Assembly: GCF_003574655.1 (NCBI RefSeq)
Contig: NZ_QNUM01000002.1
Span: 186,001-250,000, forward strand
Direction: 5' to 3'
DNA: 64,000 bases
From: Cohaesibacter haloalkalitolerans
GTDB lineage: Bacteria > Pseudomonadota > Alphaproteobacteria > Rhizobiales > Cohaesibacteraceae
A program made the translations under genes and the position numbers. Within the stretch, counting starts at the first letter, position 1; each line of letters opens with the position of its first letter. The notes under the pieces are model-generated. The model was not told where the DNA came from and searched no databases. It worked only from the letters and a program-made list of their open reading frames with translations. This document shows, one piece after another, positions 1-8,723 of this stretch.

Positions 1-135
1 CCCCGTGACATGGTTGGCCGATGGTGCAGCTTGCCTCTGAGCAAAGAAAGCTGCGAGGGGAAAAGGCTTCAAGACGCGGGAAACAATTGACGAAGGCCAG
101 AGCTCTGCTGGCAAGGATTTCCTGGAAAGCCTCAC

Positions 136-1989
136 ATGACTACTTTTGAAAGCGTGCATCCCGCGCTTGCCTCCGCATTGACCAAACGCGGCTATGATCA
201 CCTCACATCCGTACAGCAAGCCGTCATCGAAGCCGACGTCAAGGGACGCGACCTGCTTGTGTCCGCCCAGACGGGTTCGGGCAAGACCGTTGCCTTCGGC
301 CTTGGCATGGCAGAAAGCCTGCTGGACGCTGGCGGCAAGCTGCCGCGCGCTTCCGAGCCGCTGGCGCTGGTCATTGCCCCGACCCGCGAACTGGCCATGC
401 AGGTCAAGGCCGAACTCGAATGGCTCTATGCCGACTGCGGCGCCCACATTGCGTCCTGCGTTGGTGGCATGGATATCCGCCGCGAGCGCCGCGACCTGTC
501 CAACGGCTGCCATATTCTGGTCGGTACGCCAGGCCGCCTGCGCGACCATATCGAACGCGGGTCTCTCGATCTGAGCCAGCTCCAGGTTTCCGTGCTGGAC
601 GAAGCGGACGAGATGCTTGATCTGGGCTTCCGCGATGATCTGGAGTTCATTCTGTCCAACGCTTCGGAAGAACGGCAGACATTCCTGTTTTCCGCGACGG
701 TTCCGAAGCCGATCGAAGAACTGGCCAAGACCTATCAGCGCGATGCCCTGCGGATCACCACCGCTGAGCAGCGTCACCAGCATGCCGACATCGACTATCA
801 TGCCCATCTTGTTTCGCCAAAGGACAAGGAAAAGGCCGTCATCAACGTGCTGCGCTTCCATGAATCCCCGAGCGCGATGATCTTTTGCTCGACCCGTGAG
901 ATGGTGCGCCACCTGTCATCGCGCCTGTCCAACCGCGGCTTTGCCGTTGTGGCCCTGTCCGGCGAGCTGAGCCAGAGCGAACGTACCCTTGCGCTGCAGT
1001 CCATGCGGGACGGTCGGGCGCGGGTCTGCGTGGCAACCGACGTTGCTGCCCGCGGCATCGACCTGCCGAACCTTGATCTGGTGATCCATGCGGATCTGCC
1101 CAACAACTCCGAAACCCTGCTGCACCGCTCGGGCCGTACTGGCCGCGCTGGCCGCAAGGGCAACTGTGCGATCATCGTGCCGCAGAACAAGCGCAATCTG
1201 GTCCACCGTCTGTTGAAATTCGCCAATGTCCGCGTTCAATGGGAGGCAGTTCCTTCCATCGACGACATTCTCAAGCAGGATCAGGCCCGCATTTTCAACC
1301 ATCCGCTGCTGAAGACTGCGCCGGAAGGGGACGACCTGGCTCTGGCCCAGAACCTGCTGGCCACCTATGGTGCCGAGCAGATCGCTCATGCGTTTCTCGG
1401 TACCCAGCAGGCAAACTACCCTGCACCGGAAGAACTGATCGAACTCAGCTATCAGGACGACGGCCGCAAGGGCGAGCGTGAGCGCGAACGCAACGACTTT
1501 GAAGATGGCGTCTGGTTCCGTGTCAATGCCGGTCGCAAGCATCGCGCCGAACCACGCTGGCTGTTGCCGCTCATCTGTCGGGTTGGCGGCTTCAACAAGA
1601 AGAAAGTCGGCTTCATCCGCATTCTCGAGAGTGAAACCGTGTTCGAACTGGCTCCGGATGTTGCAGACCGGTTCCAGGATGTGATGGAGACAGAAGGCAC
1701 CGGTGAAAAGAGCCTTCGGATTACCAAGATCGGCGAACGTCCGGAACAGCTTCTGGGCGGCGGTCGTGGTGGTCAGGGTGGTCGTGGCAAGCCGCAGGGC
1801 AAGGGCCCACGGTCCGGCGATGGTCCGGGTCCACGTTCGCGTCGCCGTGATGCGCGCCCGGAAGGCCGCAGCAGGGATGATGGCTTCCGCCGGGACCGCG
1901 GAGACGACGGCTTCCGCCGCGACAAGAAGCCTTACAGAAGCAAAGGCGGCAAGGGCGGAAAATCGAACTATCATCCGCTCAACGACTAG
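136..1989 (+). CDS. DEAD-box ATP-dependent RNA helicase, DbpA/CsdA-like
   Basis: ATP-dependent RNA helicase, probably acting in ribosome assembly or RNA turnover in the cytoplasm. Visible motifs: Q-motif (TSVQQAV, residues 24-30), Walker A AQTGSGKT (44-51), DEAD (155-158), SAT (about 186-188), and the helicase C-terminal domain with ARGIDLPNLD and HRSGRTGRAG. Residues about 458-525 resemble the DbpA/CsdA RNA-binding domain, which in the E. coli proteins contacts structured RNA. The last 80 residues are a basic R/G/D-rich tail, typical of nonspecific RNA-binding extensions. Length (617 aa) fits the CsdA class better than RhlE. The start ATG follows an AAAG/GGAAAG-rich stretch. The gene is alone and is followed by a strong hairpin. 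Which E. coli family member it replaces is uncertain. Confidence 0.93.
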   Translation: MTTFESVHPALASALTKRGYDHLTSVQQAVIEADVKGRDLLVSAQTGSGKTVAFGLGMAESLLDAGGKLPRASEPLALVIAPTRELAMQVKAELEWLYADCGAHIASCVGGMDIRRERRDLSNGCHILVGTPGRLRDHIERGSLDLSQLQVSVLDEADEMLDLGFRDDLEFILSNASEERQTFLFSATVPKPIEELAKTYQRDALRITTAEQRHQHADIDYHAHLVSPKDKEKAVINVLRFHESPSAMIFCSTREMVRHLSSRLSNRGFAVVALSGELSQSERTLALQSMRDGRARVCVATDVAARGIDLPNLDLVIHADLPNNSETLLHRSGRTGRAGRKGNCAIIVPQNKRNLVHRLLKFANVRVQWEAVPSIDDILKQDQARIFNHPLLKTAPEGDDLALAQNLLATYGAEQIAHAFLGTQQANYPAPEELIELSYQDDGRKGERERERNDFEDGVWFRVNAGRKHRAEPRWLLPLICRVGGFNKKKVGFIRILESETVFELAPDVADRFQDVMETEGTGEKSLRITKIGERPEQLLGGGRGGQGGRGKPQGKGPRSGDGPGPRSRRRDARPEGRSRDDGFRRDRGDDGFRRDKKPYRSKGGKGGKSNYHPLND

Positions 1990-2047
1990 AGTGCTTGCGG
2001 CTTCCTTCGCCTTGCGTGGGAACTCATGCCGAATGACAGAATTGCAG

Positions 2048-2079
2048 CAGCCCGGGTTTTGCCCGGGCTGACTTGTTTC
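2048..2079 (+). terminator. Rho-independent terminator after the helicase gene
   Basis: Perfect 9-bp stem CAGCCCGGG / CCCGGGCTG with a 5-nt loop, followed by ACTTGTTT, about 60 bp after the helicase stop. The T-tract is interrupted, so strength is uncertain. Confidence 0.7.
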
Positions 2080-2267
2080 AGGGGCCTGCAATGTCTGCAA
2101 AGACAGCCGCAAAACAGACCCGCAAAGGTCAATTATGCCCGCCCCCTTTCATTTCCCTGCAACATTGCCTATCTAGTTGTCTCACGCCCGGACGTGCATC
2201 CTGACGCGATGCGCCCTCAGATTTCCTAGCCTCTGCCCTTGACGGCTGCCACTTGACAGGATTTTGC

Positions 2268-3755
2268 ATGAACGAAAAGCTCACGCAGCCGACTTCGACA
2301 CCCGCCCCCGCGACCAGTCCGACAGATCCTTCAGGCGACAAGCCACAGCGACGGGCGAAATTTGTCACCGGCTCGATTTTCCGCCATGTGGTGACAATGA
2401 CAGCGACCGGGGCCGTGGGCATGATCGCGGTGTTTGCGGTCGATCTGGCCAACCTTTTTTATATCTCGCTGCTTGGGCAGGCCGAGCTTGCCGCCGCCAT
2501 CGGCTATTCGGCAACCATCATGTTCTTCAACAATGCTCTCAGCATTGGCATGATGATCGGCGGCTCTGCAATTATCGCTCGTGCGGTGGGGGAAGAACGA
2601 CATGACCTCGCCAAGCGTCGGGCGGGTAGCACGCTCATTGCCGTTTTCCTGATGATGATCGTCATGGCGAGCGTGATCTTCAGTTTCATCCCAGAGCTGC
2701 TGACCTTCATCGGCGCGCGCGGCAACACCCACACCATCGCGACAAGTTTCCTGTCCATCGTCATCCCGTCGATGCCGTTCCTTGGTCTGTCGATGATGCT
2801 GGCAGGCATCATGCGTGCCAATGGCGACGCCAAGGGCTCGATGTATGTGACGCTGGCTGGTGGCTTTGCTTCGGCGGTGCTTGACCCGATTTTCATTTTC
2901 GGGTTCGGGCTTGGCATTGAGGGGGCGGCCATTGCCTCCATCCTGTCCCGCTTCGTGATGATCGCTGTCGGCATCCGGGGCACGATGCAGACAAAGAGCC
3001 TCATCAGCCGCCCTGCCGGGCTCGCCGATCTGCTGGCGCAATGGCGGGTGCTGTTCCCGATTGCCATTCCTGCCATCCTCACCAATATCGCCACCCCGGT
3101 TGGCAATGCCTATGTCACCATGGCGATTGCCGATTTTGGCGATGATGCCGTGGCGGGCTGGGCGATTGTCGGGCGCATCCAGCCTCTGGCGTGGACCGCG
3201 CTGTTCGCCCTTTCTGGCTCGGTCGGGCCGATCTTCGGGCAGAACCTCGGCGCTGGCCTCTATGATCGCGTGCGCATGACGCTGCGGGACAGCATGTATT
3301 TCATCCTTGGCTATTCGGCAGTCGTCTGGCTCATCCTGTTTCTCGCGCAGGATCTGATAGTCCAGGCCTTTGGCGCCACAGGCGGGGCGGCAGATTTTGT
3401 CCGTTTCTTCTGCACATGGATCGCCCCAAGCGGCATCTTCATGGGCTTTCTGTTCGTGTCCAACGCCGCCTTCAACAATCTGGGCTATCCGGCCTATTCC
3501 ACCGCCTTCAACTGGGGCCGTTCGACGCTGGGCACCGTGCCAACCGTGATGCTGGGGACCTATCTGGCTGGCGCTGAAGGGGCCATTCTGGGTCAGGCAG
3601 TGGGTGCTGTTCTGTTCGGCCTGATGGCTATTCTGAGCTGCTTCCGTGTCATCAACCGCAAGCAGGGTGGACCGGGAAGCGGCTCCGGTGAGCCGACCGA
3701 AATCTGGTATCGGCGGGCCCTGTCACCCTTCTCTTCGGCCAAGGGCAACATGTAG
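2268..3755 (+). CDS. MATE-family multidrug/metabolite exporter
   Basis: Multi-antimicrobial extrusion (MatE) membrane protein, expected to export cationic drugs or metabolites in exchange for Na+ or H+. About 12 hydrophobic helices follow a charged, proline-rich cytoplasmic N-terminus (residues 1-40). The two MatE repeats show family features such as PSMPFLGLSMMLAGIMRANGDAK in the first half and GPIFGQNLGA in the second. I chose ATG 2268, preceded by GACAGGATTTTGC, rather than the in-frame TTG at 2253. The 495-aa length is slightly long because of the N-terminal extension. Substrate cannot be read from the sequence. The gene stands alone between the helicase and DUF2093. Confidence 0.92.
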   Translation: MNEKLTQPTSTPAPATSPTDPSGDKPQRRAKFVTGSIFRHVVTMTATGAVGMIAVFAVDLANLFYISLLGQAELAAAIGYSATIMFFNNALSIGMMIGGSAIIARAVGEERHDLAKRRAGSTLIAVFLMMIVMASVIFSFIPELLTFIGARGNTHTIATSFLSIVIPSMPFLGLSMMLAGIMRANGDAKGSMYVTLAGGFASAVLDPIFIFGFGLGIEGAAIASILSRFVMIAVGIRGTMQTKSLISRPAGLADLLAQWRVLFPIAIPAILTNIATPVGNAYVTMAIADFGDDAVAGWAIVGRIQPLAWTALFALSGSVGPIFGQNLGAGLYDRVRMTLRDSMYFILGYSAVVWLILFLAQDLIVQAFGATGGAADFVRFFCTWIAPSGIFMGFLFVSNAAFNNLGYPAYSTAFNWGRSTLGTVPTVMLGTYLAGAEGAILGQAVGAVLFGLMAILSCFRVINRKQGGPGSGSGEPTEIWYRRALSPFSSAKGNM

Positions 3756-3899
3756 CACTGCGGCGGCAGGATGGGCACAGCCTTCCCGCTTTCTGACGGG
3801 ACGGCAGAAAATGCGAACAACCGGCATGACGAGGCTGGCCATGGCCCGAAATGGGCGTTAGAACAGGGCAAGGCACAATTTCTACAAGGACGTATAAGG

Positions 3900-4118
3900 A
3901 TGATGATCACTCTACCCAATTCCGGCAAGGAAGCCGTGGTACGATACATGGATGGCGATCTGCAGATCGTTCACGCCGGATCCTATGTCACCTGTGCGGT
4001 TACCGGTCGCCCGATCCCGCTTGATGACCTGAAATACTGGTCGGTGGACCGGCAGGAAGCCTATGTGGATTGTGAAGCATCCTACAAGGCAGAGAAGGCC
4101 GCCGCTCAAAAGGCGTAA
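3900..4118 (+). CDS. DUF2093 domain small protein
   Basis: A 72-residue conserved protein of unknown function. The core VRYMDGDLQIVHAGSYVTCAVTG...IPLDDLKYWSVDRQEAYVDCEAS matches my memory of DUF2093, a family found next to lpxK in many Hyphomicrobiales. The start is one of two consecutive ATG codons (3900 and 3903) just after AAGGACGTATAAGG. An upstream in-frame ATG at 3771 would add about 43 residues that look non-coding, so I reject it. It faces lpxK convergently with about 40 bp between the stops. Function unknown; conservation next to lipid A genes suggests an envelope link, which is inference. Confidence 0.8.
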   Translation: MMITLPNSGKEAVVRYMDGDLQIVHAGSYVTCAVTGRPIPLDDLKYWSVDRQEAYVDCEASYKAEKAAAQKA

Positions 4119-4158
4119 TCGGCACAGATCTGAAGACTGAAGCGCCGCAGCGACACGA

Positions 4159-5178
4159 TCAGCGGCGCGAGAATTTGCGCTGGGCCTGCTCTATGACCCG
4201 CCGCGGGAAGCTCATGTCGTCGAACTTCATTTCGACCTCAATGACATGGGCCTTGCGGGCCAGCCGCGCCCCAGCCTCCCCCAGAGCCTGAAGACGGACA
4301 TGATCCTTTGAGGTGGTGACGATATCGAGATCCTGAGCCTCGGCCCGGGCCAGCATCGCCTCTGCCTCAGCTTCCGTGAAAGCGTGGTGGTCGTCAAAAT
4401 CCTGATAATCGACGATCTCCAGCTCCAGCTCCTCCAGCGTCAGATAGAATTTGTCCGGATGGCCGATGCCGCAGAAGGCAAAGACCCTTGTGCCACCCAG
4501 GAGACTGCACTTGCCCGGACGCAGAGAGGCATGACTGCTGGGCTTGCCAAGGCGTGCCAACAGCTGGCGCAGCTGCGGCGCATGACCGCCCTCGCCGACA
4601 ACCAGAAACTGGTCGGCGCGACGCACCTGCGGATTGAGCGGGGCGCGGAGGGGACCGGCTGGAAAGACAAAGCCATTGCCCAGACTCTGACGGGAATCAA
4701 CCACCACCAGATTGAAATCCTTGTGCAGATAAGGATTCTGGAAGCCGTCATCCATGATGATGACACCGCCCTCCCTTTCGGCAGAGATCTGTTCGGCAAG
4801 CCTGGCCCCTTTGACGCGATCTCGCGACACGATGGTTGTCGCCACCCGCGCCAGCAGCAGCGCCTCGTCCCCCACCTCGGCAATGGTGTGACGGGAGGGA
4901 TCGACCACAAGCGGCCCCGGCTCGCTGCCCTTGAAACCACGCGTGAGAAAGACCGGCGACAGATTGAGCCCGACCGCAGCCCGCCCGAGCGCCAGAGCTG
5001 TCGGGGTCTTGCCTGCTCCCCCCAACACCAGATTGCCGATGCAGATCACTGGCATGTGGGCCTTGTAGCGAGGCTTCTTGTTGAAACGGGACAGAGAGAT
5101 GCTGCCGTAGAGAAGACCAAGCGGATACAGCAGCCAGGCCAGCGTGGTGCGCTCAGTCCAAAAGCCGGGAGCCTTCAT
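4159..5178 (-). CDS. lpxK: Tetraacyldisaccharide 4'-kinase
   Basis: Phosphorylates the 4' position of the tetraacyldisaccharide-1-phosphate lipid A precursor at the inner membrane (sixth step of the Raetz pathway). An N-terminal hydrophobic segment (about residues 12-30) anchors it, and a P-loop GGAGKTPT (53-60) lies in the usual LpxK context VICIGNLVLGGAGKTPTALAL. Further family signatures are FLTRGF, DEALLLA and IIMDDGFQNP. 339 aa is a normal length. A clear AAGGAGAG site precedes the ATG. It starts 23 bp after waaA and is the last gene of the minus-strand lipid A/Kdo cluster, so it is probably co-transcribed with waaA. Confidence 0.95.
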   Translation of the reverse strand: MKAPGFWTERTTLAWLLYPLGLLYGSISLSRFNKKPRYKAHMPVICIGNLVLGGAGKTPTALALGRAAVGLNLSPVFLTRGFKGSEPGPLVVDPSRHTIAEVGDEALLLARVATTIVSRDRVKGARLAEQISAEREGGVIIMDDGFQNPYLHKDFNLVVVDSRQSLGNGFVFPAGPLRAPLNPQVRRADQFLVVGEGGHAPQLRQLLARLGKPSSHASLRPGKCSLLGGTRVFAFCGIGHPDKFYLTLEELELEIVDYQDFDDHHAFTEAEAEAMLARAEAQDLDIVTTSKDHVRLQALGEAGARLARKAHVIEVEMKFDDMSFPRRVIEQAQRKFSRR

Positions 5179-5201
5179 GTCCGTCTCTCCTTGTGGGTGC
5201 C

Positions 5202-6527
5202 CTAGATCGAAGGATCGTCGCTGTTGAAGCGGTTCAGCTCAGCGTTGATCTTGAGGGGTTCAAGGAAAGGATTGAGTGCCATCATCGTCTTGTCAAGGGC
5301 ACCGGAGAAGGGCCGCATGGCGCGACGCGCCAGTTCGATGCGGCGATCAATTTCCGCAGGCGAGGCAATGAGCCTTGCGAGAGTCTGGATCAGCTCCCGC
5401 TCGTTGTTGAGGCACTGGGCGCCGCCAGTCTGATCGAGGGCGTCATAGATGTTGGCGAAGTTGCTGACGCTCGGACCATGCAGGATGGTGCAGCCCAGCC
5501 GCGCTGGCTCGATCGGATTCTGCCCGCCATGATTGACCAGCGAGCCACCGACAAAGGCGATGCGCGACAGGCGATAGAAGAGCCCCAGTTCGCCAATCGT
5601 ATCGGCGATGTAGATGTCAGTCTTGGGGAAAAGATCCGGTTCCTCGGAGCGACGCTGCACGCGCGGCACGATACCGATCATTTCCCGCACGATCTCCTCG
5701 CTACGCTCCGGATGACGCGGCACGATGATGGTCAGCAGATGGGGAATGCGCACCGCCATGCGGCTGTGGGCCTGCGCCAGAAGGCGTTCCTCTCCCGGAT
5801 GGGTACTGGCAGCAACCCAGACCGGGCGAGACCCGATGGCGGCCCGGAGGCGCTGTAGCTGTTCCTCGTCGGCCTGAGGCGGCGGAACATCGAATTTCAG
5901 ATTGCCCGTTACCTCAACCTGCGTCACACCAAGATTGGCATAGCGCTCGCGGTCCTCATCGGTCTGCGCCAGACACAGCGGCACATTGCCGAACATCTGC
6001 CGGAAGACGGACGGGAAGCGAGACCAGCGCCGGAAGGACCGCTCAGACATGCGGCCATTGACGACGATCATAGGAATGTCGCGATTGTTGAGCTCGGACA
6101 GGGTATAGGGCCAGATCTCGGACTCGACAAACAGTGCCATGTCCGGCTGCCAGGTATCGAGAAAACGGTTGACAAAGGGGGCAATATCGAACGGCACGAA
6201 CTGATGGATCGCCCCTTTCGGCAGATGCTTCTGGGCAATCTGGGCAGAGGTAACAGTGACCGTTGTCAGCAAAACCTGCGTGCCGGTTTCGGTGATCTGG
6301 GTGATCAGCGGCAACACAGCATTGGTTTCACCCACCGAGGCGGCATGCACCCAGATGAGGGGGCCGGACGGACGAGAAAGGGTCGTTTTTCCATAGCGCT
6401 CCTTGCGGCGGGCGGGCACTTCCTTGCCCTTGCGCGCGCGCAATCCCACTAGCAGAGGAGCCAAGGGGCTCGCTGCGTATCCCGCCATGCGATAGGCGGA
6501 AAGTGCGAATCGTCCTGACCAGTCCAT
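5202..6527 (-). CDS. waaA: 3-deoxy-D-manno-octulosonic acid (Kdo) transferase
   Basis: GT30 glycosyltransferase that adds Kdo from CMP-Kdo to lipid IVA, giving Kdo2-lipid A. It has one N-terminal membrane segment, then WVHAASVGE (about residues 59-67) containing the conserved glutamate region, followed by LLTTVTVTSAQIA, VESEIWP and the C-terminal VGGSLVNHGGQNPIEPA donor-binding signature. The start at 6527 (MDWSGRFALS) has a GGAACGGAAGG ribosome-binding site. Upstream in-frame ATG codons would add 60 residues unlike the family, so I rejected them. Length 441 aa is normal. Upstream lies a 348-bp spacer before the acyltransferase gene, so waaA-lpxK may have its own promoter. Confidence 0.95.
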   Translation of the reverse strand: MDWSGRFALSAYRMAGYAASPLAPLLVGLRARKGKEVPARRKERYGKTTLSRPSGPLIWVHAASVGETNAVLPLITQITETGTQVLLTTVTVTSAQIAQKHLPKGAIHQFVPFDIAPFVNRFLDTWQPDMALFVESEIWPYTLSELNNRDIPMIVVNGRMSERSFRRWSRFPSVFRQMFGNVPLCLAQTDEDRERYANLGVTQVEVTGNLKFDVPPPQADEEQLQRLRAAIGSRPVWVAASTHPGEERLLAQAHSRMAVRIPHLLTIIVPRHPERSEEIVREMIGIVPRVQRRSEEPDLFPKTDIYIADTIGELGLFYRLSRIAFVGGSLVNHGGQNPIEPARLGCTILHGPSVSNFANIYDALDQTGGAQCLNNERELIQTLARLIASPAEIDRRIELARRAMRPFSGALDKTMMALNPFLEPLKINAELNRFNSDDPSI

Positions 6528-6875
6528 CAACCTTCCGTTCCGTTTTTCCTCACTATGGCCTAAACTTATGGTCCAAAAGATGGCAGCGGAGACATATTCA
6601 ACATTCACCCCGGATATCCGGAATGGTCTCCCGTTGTTCTCTCTTTCAGGTGCGCAACACAGCACAACCAAACCACCACCACGGGTAATTTTGGTCGCTC
6701 TTGTCAAATATTCTCAAAGTTGCCTCACCATGCAAGTGTTTTGGCAAATTTGCAAGACCCGGATCTTGCTGGCTCGCGATATGTCGTCAAGTTCCGTTGC
6801 ATGAGGACACCGGGCGACAACAGGGAACAAGCCCAATAACAGGCCCGGTCTGTCGCGGCAAGTGCCTTGCTCCGA
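6528..6875. other. Intergenic region upstream of waaA
   Basis: 348 bp between two same-strand genes. A TTGACA hexamer is present on the minus strand (6702-6707) but no matching -10 box is evident. It may hold the waaA-lpxK promoter; nothing else is recognised. Confidence 0.4.
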
Positions 6876-7580
6876 TCAGCGCTCCAATGCAGCATAGGCC
6901 TTGCGGGTGGCCTCGTTGAGAGCCGCTTCCACCTTCTGGCGCATCAGTTCCAGTTCTTCGTCGTCAGCCTCGCGGTTCACATAGATCGGGTCGCCGATGA
7001 TGAAGGCGGCCCGGCCGAAAGGCAGATTGATCGACGCCTTGTCCCAGGTGTCGAGATCAATGCGCCGGGAGGAGGCATAGGCGGCAGGAATGATCGGCCG
7101 CCCACTGAGCTTGGCCAGCGTTACAACACCCAGCCCGCATTCCCGAGCCCCTGTCTTTGGCACATTGGCGGTCATCACCACACCGACGCCATCACGCAGG
7201 CAGGTGATGAGATTCTTCAGGGCCGAAATGCCGCCCTTGGTCAGGGTCTTGGAGCGATTGCGCCCGCCGGAGCCGCGCACCACGCCCACGCCCAGAGCCT
7301 GAGCTGCCACGCTGTTCAGGTGGCCATCGCCGGAGCGCGAAACCAGAGCCTTGAAGGGATCCTGTTTGCGCTTCACCAGCGGCACCATGAAATGCTGTCC
7401 ATGCCAGAGAGTCACAATTGCCGGATAGTGCCCTTCGACGCGGGCGTAACCTTCGGCAGGATCGTTGACCATCCGCGTGGTGGCGTGCACCAGACGCAGC
7501 CAGAGAGCGATGAGCCGTCCACCCAACGTCAAAACAAATTTGGAGCGAAAAACTTTCTTCAACTCTCGCACAGTCTGCAT
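6876..7580 (-). CDS. Lysophospholipid/DUF374-family acyltransferase
   Basis: Probable membrane-associated acyltransferase of the DUF374 family, related to LpxL-like and lysophospholipid acyltransferases. Characteristic stretches are ATLWHG-type TLWHGQHFMVPL, the DGHLNSVAAQALGVGVVRGSGG block and RDGVGVVMTANVPKTGARECGLGVVTLAKLSG. An N-terminal amphipathic/hydrophobic segment (residues 14-35) would place it at the inner membrane. The start ATG follows GGAGAAA. Its place beside waaA and lpxK suggests a role in lipid A or phospholipid acylation; the acyl donor and acceptor cannot be told. In related genomes I recall a small DUF4170 gene just upstream; I see no such gene here. Confidence 0.82.
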   Translation of the reverse strand: MQTVRELKKVFRSKFVLTLGGRLIALWLRLVHATTRMVNDPAEGYARVEGHYPAIVTLWHGQHFMVPLVKRKQDPFKALVSRSGDGHLNSVAAQALGVGVVRGSGGRNRSKTLTKGGISALKNLITCLRDGVGVVMTANVPKTGARECGLGVVTLAKLSGRPIIPAAYASSRRIDLDTWDKASINLPFGRAAFIIGDPIYVNREADDEELELMRQKVEAALNEATRKAYAALER

Positions 7581-7880
7581 TTTCTCCGATCTGACCTGAC
7601 GAAGAGAAATCCTGCTCGTACAAGTCAGCCAGCTCCGTCCTTTGCGCTCTCCATATAGTGCTATTTTTCAGCAAATGGAAGGGCCGAGACTGCCCCGGCG
7701 GAAAAGGATGGGCGATATCAGTTGTCGCGCAAAACTGCGGCCTTGGCAATCCACAAGCAAGAGGGAAAAGTAGGCCTTTTGCTGGGCGGAGAAGACAGGA
7801 ATGCGGACGGCTTTTGACAAGTTGAAAAGGCACCGCGCAGGTTTAAAGAGCCGATCAGAAGAAGCCTTGCAAACGATGGC
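7581..7880. other. 300-bp spacer within the lipid A cluster
   Basis: Gap between the inositol-monophosphatase-family gene and the acyltransferase gene, both on the minus strand. No small minus-strand gene with a convincing start and codon use is seen. No clear promoter or hairpin was identified. Confidence 0.4.
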
Positions 7881-8723
7881 TCAGTCCTGACGCCTTTGCG
7901 GGAACTGCAGCGCCGGCATCATCGGGGCAACAAGCCGGCTCAGCTCCTTGCAGGAGGCAAACAGGCAATCATGGTGGACATTGGGCATGTTGTATTTGAG
8001 GACCATGTTCTTCTTGTCCCGCAATACGCCGTTGGCCTCTTCAACAATGAGGTCAGCAGCAGCCAGATCCCAGTCATTGGAATAGCCGCGCGCCAGCGCC
8101 AGATCAAGGGCGCCGGTGGTGACCATCACGATGCGATAGGCAAGCGAACGGATGTAGCCTGCGTTCTGCACGCCTGCACGCGCCAAGGGCCCCCGTGCGA
8201 TGGCCGGGCGCGGTCCGGCCACCCGTGCGCCTTCCAGACTGGCGAGCCGCGGGCAGACGACCGGCACATTGTTAAGCTCGGTGCCACCGAAGCGGGAAGC
8301 GCAATACATTTCGCCACGCACCGGCGCATAGAGCACAGCGGCGACGGGGCGGTTGTTCTCCACCACGGCAAGAGAAATGGTCCACTCGGTACCCCCGTCA
8401 ATGAAGGCGTGGGTGCCATCGATTGGGTCGATGACGAAAACGCGCTGCTTGTCGAGGCGGTCGGGATTGTCCTCGCTCTCCTCGGACAGCCAGCCATAAT
8501 CGGGACGAGCGTCCAGCAGTCGTTCCTTGAGAAAGGCGTCGACGGCCAGGTCCGCTTCTGTCACCGGGCTTGCGTTCTTCTTGGTCCAGACCTGAGGATC
8601 GCGGTTGAAGTAGCGCAAAGCCAGCTCGCCGGCCTGGTAGGCGGCAGCTTCCAGCAGCAGCTTGTCTTCCTTATAGGCATGTTTGAAACCAGCAGAAGGC
8701 TCAAAAGTCTTATCGTCCGGCAA
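7881..8723 (-). CDS. Inositol monophosphatase family phosphatase (CysQ/IMPase-like)
   Basis: Metal-dependent phosphatase of the FIG superfamily, which covers inositol-1-phosphatases and 3'(2'),5'-bisphosphate nucleotidases. Metal-ligand motifs are visible: WLSEESED (residues 78-85), VIDPIDGTHAFI (97-108) and the C-terminal NDWDLAAADLIVEEA. Substrate is not readable; the IMPase and CysQ-type roles both fit. The start is a TTG codon at 8723 that overlaps the end of pmbA by 14 bp, because no ATG lies near the N-terminus in this frame. The overlap implies co-transcription, and probably translational coupling, with pmbA. Length 280 aa is typical. Confidence 0.88.
   Translation of the reverse strand: MPDDKTFEPSAGFKHAYKEDKLLLEAAAYQAGELALRYFNRDPQVWTKKNASPVTEADLAVDAFLKERLLDARPDYGWLSEESEDNPDRLDKQRVFVIDPIDGTHAFIDGGTEWTISLAVVENNRPVAAVLYAPVRGEMYCASRFGGTELNNVPVVCPRLASLEGARVAGPRPAIARGPLARAGVQNAGYIRSLAYRIVMVTTGALDLALARGYSNDWDLAAADLIVEEANGVLRDKKNMVLKYNMPNVHHDCLFASCKELSRLVAPMMPALQFPQRRQD

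Noticed and set aside
4142-4168. GCGCCGC / GCGGCGC hairpin between DUF2093 gene and lpxK
   Set aside because: No T-tract on either strand and it overlaps the lpxK stop codon; too weak to call as a terminator.
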